Below, piece after piece: positions 7,801-13,707 of a stretch of DNA of 26,328 nucleotides. The DNA comes from an uncultured Clostridia bacterium (GTDB taxonomy: Bacteria; Bacillota; Clostridia; Oscillospirales; Ruminococcaceae). The stretch lies in the NCBI GenBank assembly GCA_938014855.1, contig CALLQM010000149.1, positions 1 to 26,328 on the forward strand. Direction: 5' to 3'. The notes under the pieces were generated by a model. The model ran no database searches. It had not been told where the DNA came from and worked only from the letters and a program-made list of their open reading frames with translations. Every line of letters begins with the position of its first letter. Within the stretch, counting starts at the first letter, position 1. The translations under genes were made by a program, and so were the position numbers.

Positions 7801-9012
7801 ATGATGACTCCAAAAAGAAAGCGAATATTTGCGTGTGTGATGGCGGTGCTTATGGCAATTATGTTTATTGTCCCTTCGCTGTCTTCGATAGCGTATGCGG
7901 AAGATGATTTTCAAAAAGAAAAAAATCAAATCAACAATTTAAATGATAAATATGCGCAGCTTCAGCAGCAACAGAAAGAAATCAACGCGAAAATCAATCA
8001 AGTCAAAGGGGAAAAACAAAAACAAATTGCGGTAAAACAACAAATTGATGCGCAGATTAATAATACGATTGCGCAGATTGATGTTTTAAATGACCGCATT
8101 TCTTTGTTGGAAGACCAGATTGACGAAAAAGAAAAGCAAATGACAAAAAAGCAAAAAGAAATTGATGAAAATTTTGAGTTGTTTAAAAAGCGTGTTCGTG
8201 CGCTTTGTTCAACAAAAAAATCGACACCGCTTGGCATGATTTTAGGTGCAGACAGCTTTTCTCAATTTCTGACCCGAACGGAAGCGACTACCCGGATTGC
8301 GCAGTACGATACGGATATGATCCATATGCTCACTGAGCAAAAAAATGAACTGGAGCGCATCAAAAAAGATATTGAGAGTGACAAAAGTGATGTTCAGGAC
8401 GACCGAAATGCGCAGGACAGTAAAAAAGAAGAACTGAACGGGCAAATGGTGGTGGCTCAAAATAAAATCCAAGATATTTCTGCAATGGAAAAAGAGTTTA
8501 TGGCGAATAAGGACGCTTTGACCAAACAAATGCAGCAGGTTCAGGCGGAAATTGCTGCTATTTATGCGGAAATCAACCGTACATCCATGAATACGAAATA
8601 TACGGGCGGAAAAATGGGCTGGCCGGTGCCGAGTCTTGGACAGATCACGAGTGAATTCGGCTGGCGTTTTGGTGGAAGCAATTACCATACAGGAATTGAT
8701 ATTTCCGGAGCAGGCGCGTATGGTGCTACCATTGTTGCGGCAAACTCCGGAACGGTTAAGGTCGCCAACACGGCCTTTACACCGGGTTATGGTTATGGAA
8801 AATATATTATTATTGACCATGGCGGCGGCATTCAGACGCTTTATGGGCACTGCAGTTCTTTGGATGTCTCGGTTGGACAGGTGGTTGCCAAAGGACAGAG
8901 GATTGCTGCGATCGGTTCCACCGGCTGGTCGACCGGACCTCATCTTCACTTTGAAATTCGTCAGGCTGGAAAGGCCGTCAATCCGTTGAGCGGCGGTTGG
9001 CTGGAAGGCTGA
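7801..9012 (+). CDS. Secreted coiled-coil M23 peptidoglycan endopeptidase, likely FtsEX-activated
   Basis: This is an EnvC/CwlO-like hydrolase that by family cuts peptide cross-links in the cell wall. In the 403-residue protein, residues 1-33 are a signal peptide with likely cleavage after AYA. Residues 36-270 form a long Gln/Lys-rich coiled coil of the kind that in EnvC, CwlO and PcsB keeps the enzyme inactive until FtsX rearranges it. Residues 278-403 are the M23 domain with HTGID (H296, D300), YGH (H350) and GPHLHFE (H381, H383). All zinc ligands and catalytic histidines are present, so it should be active, unlike EnvC. ATG 7801 follows GAGGGGG at 7785-7791. It is directly downstream of ftsX. 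Confidence 0.94.
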   Translation: MMTPKRKRIFACVMAVLMAIMFIVPSLSSIAYAEDDFQKEKNQINNLNDKYAQLQQQQKEINAKINQVKGEKQKQIAVKQQIDAQINNTIAQIDVLNDRISLLEDQIDEKEKQMTKKQKEIDENFELFKKRVRALCSTKKSTPLGMILGADSFSQFLTRTEATTRIAQYDTDMIHMLTEQKNELERIKKDIESDKSDVQDDRNAQDSKKEELNGQMVVAQNKIQDISAMEKEFMANKDALTKQMQQVQAEIAAIYAEINRTSMNTKYTGGKMGWPVPSLGQITSEFGWRFGGSNYHTGIDISGAGAYGATIVAANSGTVKVANTAFTPGYGYGKYIIIDHGGGIQTLYGHCSSLDVSVGQVVAKGQRIAAIGSTGWSTGPHLHFEIRQAGKAVNPLSGGWLEG

Positions 9013-9073
9013 TTTACAGGGATGATTTGTTCACGGTGTTTGATATAGTACGCACAAAGTAAGGAGAAAGCTG

Positions 9074-10360
9074 ATGAATAAAAAAATATCTTTGGGTGCC
9101 GCAATCTTTCTTATGCTGATTTTTATGGCGGCAACCGTTTCGATGACAATGATCTATTCCCAGCGAAACTTTAATAATAAAGTGCGGGATCTCAAAGACC
9201 GTGAATCAAGATACAGCAAAATTGCCGAAATCGACAACTATGTGCAGAACCGTTATATCGGAACCATTGTGGCGGAGGATTTGACCGATGCGACCGCCGC
9301 AGGATTTATCGCGGGAATCGGCGACCCTTATGCAAAATATTACGACAAAACCAGTTACGATTTGCTGTTGGCGGATTATAGCGGAAATTCTGTTCAAATC
9401 GGCATTGTGACTGAAAAAAGCGAGAGTGGATACATCAAAGTGACGGAAGTTTATCCGGATTCTCCTGCGCAGGCAGCAGGAATTCAGCCGGATGATTTGA
9501 TTGTTAAAATTGATGATACGGATATCAGCAGCGAAAATTATGCACAAGCCCTTGATATGCTTAAGGGTGAACCCGGAACAAAAATGTCGATCGTTTTGCG
9601 GCGCGGCGTTGAGGAAGATACGCTGGAAATGACGCGTCGTTTTGTCGAAACTCCTTCTGTTAGTGCAGAAATGCTGGAAAATAACATTGGGTTTATTAAA
9701 TTTAAAGAGTTTAATGATACAACTCCCGACCAATTTAACAAACGTGTAAACAGGCTGATCGATGAGGATGTTCAAGCGTTGGTTTTTGATGTGCGCGGTG
9801 TCAAGACCGGTGTACTGCGGTCGGTGGCGCAGGTGTTGGATAAGCTGCTTCCCGAGGGCGTGATTGTTTCTTCCACCGATAAGGATGGCAACACAACCGT
9901 TTTGGAAACATCAGATGCCACGGAAGTTGCACTTCCTATGGCGGTGTTGATGAATGAAAAAACGTCCGGCGAAGCGGAATTGTTTGCGCAGGCGATCAAA
10001 GATTACGAAAAAGGCAAACTTGTGGGCATCAAAACAGCCGGAAAAGGTACAGCGCAGACCATTATACCGTTGACGGACGGCAGTGCGATCAAGCTGACCA
10101 CTGCGAGATACAATCCGCCAGTCAGCTTAAGTTATGATGGAATCGGTGTAAAACCGGATTTTGAAGTCAAAATGAATGAGGAACAGTTGGAGTTTGCGGT
10201 GGGTGATCCGAAACTTGATGCTCAGCTGAAAAAGGCAATCGAGGTTGTTATGGCTGGTATTAAACAAGCAGAATCACAGGCTGAATCTGAAGCGGAATCA
10301 CAGGCGGAATCAAATGCCGATGAAACAAGCTCAGTCGAGTCTTCGTCCGAAGAAAAATAA
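9074..10360 (+). CDS. S41/CtpA-like protein with PDZ domain, catalytic serine apparently lost
   Basis: The 428-residue protein has an N-terminal signal anchor (about 5-28), a CtpA N-terminal helix region, a PDZ domain at about 103-180 (VTEVYPDSPAQAAGIQPDDL) and an S41 domain at about 200-385. Active CtpA/CtpB proteins use a Ser-Lys pair 25 residues apart. Here the lysine is present (K324 in AGKGTAQ, with Q328), but the position 25 residues earlier is Gly299 in NEKTSGEAELF, where active enzymes have SASASE or TASAAE. The oxyanion-hole motif, usually NPGG, reads GVKTG (242-246). It is therefore probably a non-catalytic scaffold that binds peptides. An acidic Ala-Glu-Ser tail (about 397-428) ends the protein. 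ATG 9074 follows AAGGAG at 9061-9066, 61 bases after the M23 gene. Confidence 0.88.
   Translation: MNKKISLGAAIFLMLIFMAATVSMTMIYSQRNFNNKVRDLKDRESRYSKIAEIDNYVQNRYIGTIVAEDLTDATAAGFIAGIGDPYAKYYDKTSYDLLLADYSGNSVQIGIVTEKSESGYIKVTEVYPDSPAQAAGIQPDDLIVKIDDTDISSENYAQALDMLKGEPGTKMSIVLRRGVEEDTLEMTRRFVETPSVSAEMLENNIGFIKFKEFNDTTPDQFNKRVNRLIDEDVQALVFDVRGVKTGVLRSVAQVLDKLLPEGVIVSSTDKDGNTTVLETSDATEVALPMAVLMNEKTSGEAELFAQAIKDYEKGKLVGIKTAGKGTAQTIIPLTDGSAIKLTTARYNPPVSLSYDGIGVKPDFEVKMNEEQLEFAVGDPKLDAQLKKAIEVVMAGIKQAESQAESEAESQAESNADETSSVESSSEEK
10268..10313 (+). repeat. Short in-frame tandem repeat encoding the Ala-Glu-Ser tail
   Basis: Units of the form GCNGAATC(A/T), some followed by CAG or GAA, repeat four times. 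They encode AES, AES, AES, AES interspersed with Q or E near the C-terminus of the S41-like protein. Confidence 0.6.
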
Positions 10361-10365
10361 TAATG

Positions 10366-10397
10366 AAACCGACCGGCATTTTGCCGGCCGGTTTTGT
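10366..10397 (+). terminator. Intrinsic terminator of the ftsEX cluster
   Basis: ACCGACCGGCA (10368-10378) pairs with TGCCGGCCGGT (10382-10392) with one mismatch, flanked by AAA and TTTT, six bases after the S41-like gene. Confidence 0.85.
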
Positions 10398-10490
10398 CAT
10401 AGCGGTGTTCGGACACGCATATACTGGACAAGAAGATATGGAAAAGAAAAACTTAAGTTGTAAAAAATTCATCAATTTCAAATCTTTTAC

Positions 10491-10519
10491 TTGACATAAC
10501 AAGGCACCATGACTATAAT
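10491..10519 (+). promoter_or_regulatory. Perfect consensus promoter for greA
   Basis: TTGACA at 10491-10496, a 17-base spacer and TATAAT at 10514-10519 match the vegetative sigma consensus exactly. The predicted start lies about 105 bases before the greA start codon. Confidence 0.88.
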
Positions 10520-10632
10520 ACTAAGCATTGTAGCATAATGTCAGGTCGGTCCAGATGGTCATGTTTTATTGGCTTCATGGATGACAGCCAAATGATTTTG
10601 GAAAAATAATGCTCTGTAAAGGAGACTTTAAT

Positions 10633-11106
10633 ATGGCAACTGAATTGCTGATGACACAAGAAGGCTATGAATCACTAAAGAGAGAACTCAATGAACTGAA
10701 AAGCGTCACTAGGGGAGAAATTTCTGAAAAGATACGTGTGGCACGTGGGTTCGGAGATCTTTCGGAAAACAGTGAATACGATGAGGCCAAAAATGAACAG
10801 GCAGTTGTTGAAGCGAGAATCAAAAAGCTGGAGGATCAGCTAAAATCAGTCAAAGTCATAACCAAAGATCAGATTTCTACCGATAAAGTAACGGTAGGAT
10901 GCCGCGTAAAGATTTTGGATATGGAATTTGATGATGAAATGGAATATGTAATTGCCAGTTCTGTGGAATCTCATTCTGATCTTAACAGTATTTCGGATGA
11001 GTCACCCGTGGGCAAAGGTCTTTTGGGACATAAAGTTGGCGATATTGTTGAAATCCAAGCTCCAGCCGCCTCTTTAAAATTAAAAATTTTGGAAATTGGA
11101 CTATAA
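10633..11106 (+). CDS. greA: Transcript cleavage factor GreA
   Basis: GreA enters the RNA polymerase secondary channel and stimulates cleavage of backtracked RNA, rescuing stalled elongation complexes. The 157-residue protein has the N-terminal coiled coil (about 1-75) with the conserved tip GFGDLSENSEYDEAKNEQA, which carries the acidic catalytic residues. The C-terminal FKBP-like domain ends in SPVGKGLLGHKVGDIVEIQA. Length is normal. ATG 10633 is the start, with AAAGGAG at 10618-10624. It has its own strong promoter and terminator. lysS follows directly, as in many Clostridia. Confidence 0.97.
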   Translation: MATELLMTQEGYESLKRELNELKSVTRGEISEKIRVARGFGDLSENSEYDEAKNEQAVVEARIKKLEDQLKSVKVITKDQISTDKVTVGCRVKILDMEFDDEMEYVIASSVESHSDLNSISDESPVGKGLLGHKVGDIVEIQAPAASLKLKILEIGL

Positions 11107-11122
11107 TAGCGAATTTCTTTTT

Positions 11123-11151
11123 ACGCGGGCTTTGCAAAAGCCCGCGTTTTT
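11123..11151 (+). terminator. Intrinsic terminator of greA
   Basis: ACGCGGGCTTT and AAAGCCCGCGT form an 11-bp stem (11123-11147) followed by a T run to 11151. Confidence 0.92.
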
Positions 11152-11159
11152 GTTATAAT
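11131..11159 (+). promoter_or_regulatory. lysS promoter overlapping the greA terminator
   Basis: TATAAT at 11154-11159 lies just past the terminator T run. TTTGCA at 11131-11136, inside the terminator hairpin, is a -35 match with 17-base spacing. The -10 is convincing, the -35 less so. Confidence 0.5.
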
Positions 11160-11199
11160 ATATCTGTTTGCAGAATTACAGATTAAGGATGTGTCAACT

Positions 11200-12717
11200 A
11201 TGGATCAGAATCGGCAGACCTCTGAAGTGGAGCGTACCGCAGAAGAGGAACAAGCAAAGCTGTCGGAAGTTTTACAGATACGTCGCGACAAGCTGAATAC
11301 GCTGAAAAATGAGGGCAAAAACCCGTTTGAAATTACGACATACAAGCGTACCGCTTATTCAAAACAGATTATAGATGCGTTTGATGAGATGGAAGGAAAA
11401 GAAGTTTCCATTGCAGGCCGTATCATGAGCAAACGCGGAATGGGAAAAGCTTCCTTCATTGATGTAAGCGACAGCCTTGGCAGAATTCAGAGCTATGTCC
11501 GCCAGGATCATGTTGGAGCCGAAGACTACGCGGATTTTAAAAAATGGGATATCGGCGATATTATCGGAATCACCGGTGTGGTTTTCCGTACCAAGAAAGG
11601 TGAAATCTCCGTAAAAGCAGATAAAATTGTACTGCTTTCGAAATCTCTGCTGCCTTTGCCTGAAAAATGGCATGGACTCAAAGACACAGACCTGCGTTAC
11701 CGTCAGCGGTATGTCGATCTGATTGTCAATCCGGAAGTAAAAGAGACGTTTGTAAAACGTTCCCGTATTATTTCTGCAATGCGCAGTTTTTTGGACGGCA
11801 AAGGATTTCTTGAGGTGGAAACACCTGTTTTGCATACCATTGCAGGCGGTGCAAATGCACGCCCGTTTATTACCCATCACAATTCCTTGGATATTGACAT
11901 GTATATGCGCATTGCGCTGGAACTGCATCTAAAGCGTTTGATTGTCGGCGGCTTCGATAAGGTTTATGAAATCGGCCGTGTATTCCGCAACGAGGGAATT
12001 GACACCAAACACAATCCGGAATTTACCTTGCTGGAAGTTTATACAGCTTATACCGCTTATCATTGGGTGAGGGGTATTACCGAATCTTTGATCCGTCATT
12101 GCGCACATGAAGTGCTGGGTACCGGTTTGATCCAGTATGGGGATATTGAAATTGATTTGGATAAACCGTTTGAACGGCTTTCCATGCTGGACGCTGTCAA
12201 AAAATATAGTGGAGTCGATTTCCGCGAGATTAAAACTTTGGAGCAGGCACGTGCTGCTGCAAAAGAGCATCATGTGGAATATGAAGAACGTCATTTGATT
12301 GGCGATATTTTGAGTTTGTTCTTTGAAGAATTCTGTGAAGAACATCTGATCCAGCCGGTATTCATTACCGACCATCCTGTGGCGATCTCTCCGCTTTCAA
12401 AACGTAAACCGGAAGATCCTGAATATACCGAACGGTTTGAGTTGTTCATTCTTGGACGCGAACATGCAAACGCATTCAGCGAACTGAATGACCCGATTGA
12501 TCAGAGAGAACGGTTTGAACATCAAGCTGCGCTCAAAGCGGCAGGGGACGATGAAGCAACCGATGTGGATGAGGATTTTCTCACTGCTTTGGAATACGGT
12601 TTGCCTCCGACGGGCGGACTCGGCATTGGTGTCGACCGCTTGGTGATGCTGCTGACCAATAACGTAAGCATTCGTGATGTGCTGCTGTTCCCAACCATGA
12701 AACCAATAAAAGATTAA
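11200..12717 (+). CDS. lysS: Lysyl-tRNA synthetase, class II
   Basis: The enzyme charges tRNA-Lys with lysine at the cost of ATP. In the 505-residue protein, residues 60-165 are the OB-fold anticodon-binding domain (EVSIAGRIMSKRGMGKASFI). The class II catalytic core follows, with motif 1 around FLEVETPVL, motif 2 FRNEGIDTKHNPEFTLLEVY and motif 3 GLPPTGGLGIGVDRLVML near the C-terminus. Length is typical for bacterial LysS. ATG 11200 is preferred over GTG 11191 because AAGGAT at 11185-11190 is too close to the GTG. No T-box is seen in the short leader. An unknown membrane-anchored protein follows after about 30-90 bases and is probably co-transcribed. Confidence 0.97.
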   Translation: MDQNRQTSEVERTAEEEQAKLSEVLQIRRDKLNTLKNEGKNPFEITTYKRTAYSKQIIDAFDEMEGKEVSIAGRIMSKRGMGKASFIDVSDSLGRIQSYVRQDHVGAEDYADFKKWDIGDIIGITGVVFRTKKGEISVKADKIVLLSKSLLPLPEKWHGLKDTDLRYRQRYVDLIVNPEVKETFVKRSRIISAMRSFLDGKGFLEVETPVLHTIAGGANARPFITHHNSLDIDMYMRIALELHLKRLIVGGFDKVYEIGRVFRNEGIDTKHNPEFTLLEVYTAYTAYHWVRGITESLIRHCAHEVLGTGLIQYGDIEIDLDKPFERLSMLDAVKKYSGVDFREIKTLEQARAAAKEHHVEYEERHLIGDILSLFFEEFCEEHLIQPVFITDHPVAISPLSKRKPEDPEYTERFELFILGREHANAFSELNDPIDQRERFEHQAALKAAGDDEATDVDEDFLTALEYGLPPTGGLGIGVDRLVMLLTNNVSIRDVLLFPTMKPIKD

Positions 12718-12734
12718 TAAGACGGTATCTACTG

Positions 12735-12743
12735 AAAGGAGGG
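12735..12743 (+). promoter_or_regulatory. Strong ribosome binding site facing an ATC codon
   Basis: AAAGGAGGG is near-perfect, but 7 nt downstream the codon in the open frame is ATC (12751), not ATG/GTG/TTG. The first canonical in-frame start is ATG 12805, 61 nt away. Confidence 0.7.
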
Positions 12744-12804
12744 CTCCCCAATCGAGCAGGTTAATGAGAATGCAGCCAAAATCCATGTAAAACGGCGTTT
12801 TGGA

Positions 12805-13401
12805 ATGATAGTGATTGGTTTTTTAATGATTGTGATGCTTGGGCTTGGCTACTATTATTCTGCCGGGCAGAAGATGGGCGACAGCGTTGTCGTGGTTGCA
12901 GTGCGCGGCTACCTTTCAGTAGAGCAGAAAACTGCTTTAAATGAGCAGTTTTCTGCTTACGCCCCCCAACATATGGAGGGGCTCCAATTAAAAATTTTTG
13001 AGTTTCCGGCTCCCAATTCTGCAAATGCAGGTCAAAACACGACGGAGATGTTTGCAGAATTGATGACGGACATCAAAAGTAACCAGTCCAATTTGATTTT
13101 GCTTGACCGCAACATCTACGATATGCTGGGTGACGAAACGTTATTTGAAGACTTGTCTGCCCGCTATCCGAAAGATCCCGCAGTGACTGGAAAATATCTT
13201 TATGCCATTAAGGGAAAACCATTTGTGAATGCGCAGGGTCTAAACGGACTCCCAGAAATGTTTTTGGGGCTTCGCAATGCAAAATCAGGTGTCATTAACC
13301 ACAATGCGAAAACACTTCAGCTATATAACCAACAGTGCGAACTGTTGGATAATATCGTATATAGCACCCCTGCAAACGTACATACCGATTTAAAAAAGTA
13401 A
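12805..13401 (+). CDS. Membrane-anchored protein of unknown function with a binding-protein-like exterior
   Basis: From ATG 12805 the protein has 198 residues. A hydrophobic helix (MIVIGFLMIVMLGLGYYY) starts at residue 1, leaving no cytoplasmic end. If translation begins at ATC 12751, as the ribosome binding site at 12735-12743 suggests, an 18-residue start ending in the basic KIHVKRRFG precedes the helix and gives a normal type II anchor (216 aa). The exterior has a strand VVVVAVRGYLS and MFAELMTDIKSNQSNLILLD, which resembles part of an extracellular solute-binding fold; this is a weak likeness. It has no recognised family. It lies 33 bases after lysS at the ribosome binding site and is probably in the same transcript. 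A nested palindrome lies inside it at 12923-12957. Confidence 0.75.
   Translation: MIVIGFLMIVMLGLGYYYSAGQKMGDSVVVVAVRGYLSVEQKTALNEQFSAYAPQHMEGLQLKIFEFPAPNSANAGQNTTEMFAELMTDIKSNQSNLILLDRNIYDMLGDETLFEDLSARYPKDPAVTGKYLYAIKGKPFVNAQGLNGLPEMFLGLRNAKSGVINHNAKTLQLYNQQCELLDNIVYSTPANVHTDLKK
12923..12957 (+). repeat. Nested inverted repeat inside the lysS-downstream gene
   Basis: AGCAGAAAACTGCT (12923-12936) and its exact reverse complement AGCAGTTTTCTGCT (12944-12957) are separated by 7 bases. Each arm is itself an interrupted palindrome (AGCAG-N4-CTGCT). The RNA can form one 14-bp hairpin or two 5-bp ones. Confidence 0.85.
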
Positions 13402-13464
13402 TACTACTGTACGACACGACAAAACGTGATGTCTTACGGCAAGAAAAATTATCGCTTTGACATG

Positions 13465-13493
13465 TGGACATAATTAGAACAATAGTGTATAAT
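13465..13493 (+). promoter_or_regulatory. Promoter of the pyrC-pyrF-carA-carB leader
   Basis: TGGACA at 13465-13470 and a perfect TATAAT at 13488-13493 are separated by 17 bases. The start should be near 13500, giving a leader of about 207 nt before pyrC. A TTGACA at 13457-13462 is 25 bases from the -10, too far to be used with it. Confidence 0.72.
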
Positions 13494-13530
13494 TATTCAC
13501 ATAATGATGAATAGGGAGAGAAAATATACA

Positions 13531-13647
13531 GTGCTACAGATTATTTTGAACAAAAAAATAAAACAGCTGTCTTTTTTCTTTTCTTTCTTTTTTTACACTG
13601 TGATTTATATTTATTTATATAATACCTATCCATTATTTAATGGATAG
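13531..13647 (+). CDS. Putative pyr leader peptide (38 aa) for transcription attenuation
   Basis: A short frame runs from GTG 13531 to TAG 13645. AGGGAG at 13513-13518 is a possible, slightly distant, ribosome binding site. In-frame ATG codons at 13504 and 13507 near the predicted transcript start could give a leaderless 46-47 residue version. The peptide starts LQIILNKK, contains LSFFFSFFFYTV encoded by the pyrimidine tract, continues with IYIYLY and ends YPLFNG. The stop codon lies in the right arm of the terminator at 13622-13651, so a ribosome reaching it would prevent the hairpin. Base composition is extremely AT-rich, where chance frames are usually short because stops are AT-rich. The design matches the E. 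coli pyrBI leader (44 codons, Phe run, U-rich pause tract). Translation is inferred, not shown. Confidence 0.5.
   Translation: MLQIILNKKIKQLSFFFSFFFYTVIYIYLYNTYPLFNG
13570..13594 (+). promoter_or_regulatory. U-rich pyrimidine tract, candidate UTP-sensitive pause region
   Basis: Twenty-five consecutive pyrimidines (21 T, 4 C, longest run 7 T) lie 27 bases before the terminator. In E. coli pyrBI a similar tract makes RNA polymerase pause when UTP is low. Confidence 0.55.
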
Positions 13648-13655
13648 GTATTTTT
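13622..13655 (+). terminator. Attenuator terminator ahead of pyrC
   Basis: ATACCTATCCATTA (13622-13635) and TAATGGATAGGTAT (13638-13651) form a perfect 14-bp stem, followed by T to 13655. It lies between the promoter and pyrC, so transcription of the operon must read through it. Confidence 0.88.
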
Positions 13656-13671
13656 ATATATGGATTTGGAT

Positions 13672-13704
13672 AGACCTATGATTAGTTAGGAGAAAGGAAG
13701 GTCT
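13672..13704 (+). promoter_or_regulatory. Possible hairpin enclosing the pyrC ribosome binding site
   Basis: AGACCT (13672-13677) can pair with AGGTCT (13699-13704), placing AGGAGAAAGGA in or beside the loop. The stem is only 6-7 bp. The ribosome binding site AAAGGAAGG (13693-13701) is 6 nt before ATG 13708. Confidence 0.3.
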
Positions 13705-13707
13705 GTT

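Noticed and set aside
8242..8949. A 235-codon open frame antisense to the M23 hydrolase
   Set aside because: Shadow of the coding strand with biased composition and no domain; the plus-strand gene has complete catalytic motifs.
11107..11199. T-box leader ahead of lysS
   Set aside because: Only 40 bases separate the -10 from the start codon, and no T-box sequence is present.
13410..13438. Imperfect hairpin after the lysS-downstream gene as a terminator
   Set aside because: The stem has several mismatches and no T run follows.
13457..13493. TTGACA at 13457 as the -35 of the pyr promoter
   Set aside because: The spacer to TATAAT would be 25 bases; TGGACA at 13465 gives the correct 17.
13494..13707. 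PyrR-binding site in the pyr leader
   Set aside because: The expected conserved purine-rich stem-loop (GAG-containing loop with flanking UCC/AGG-type pairs) is not present; AGGGAGAG at 13513 has no matching structure.
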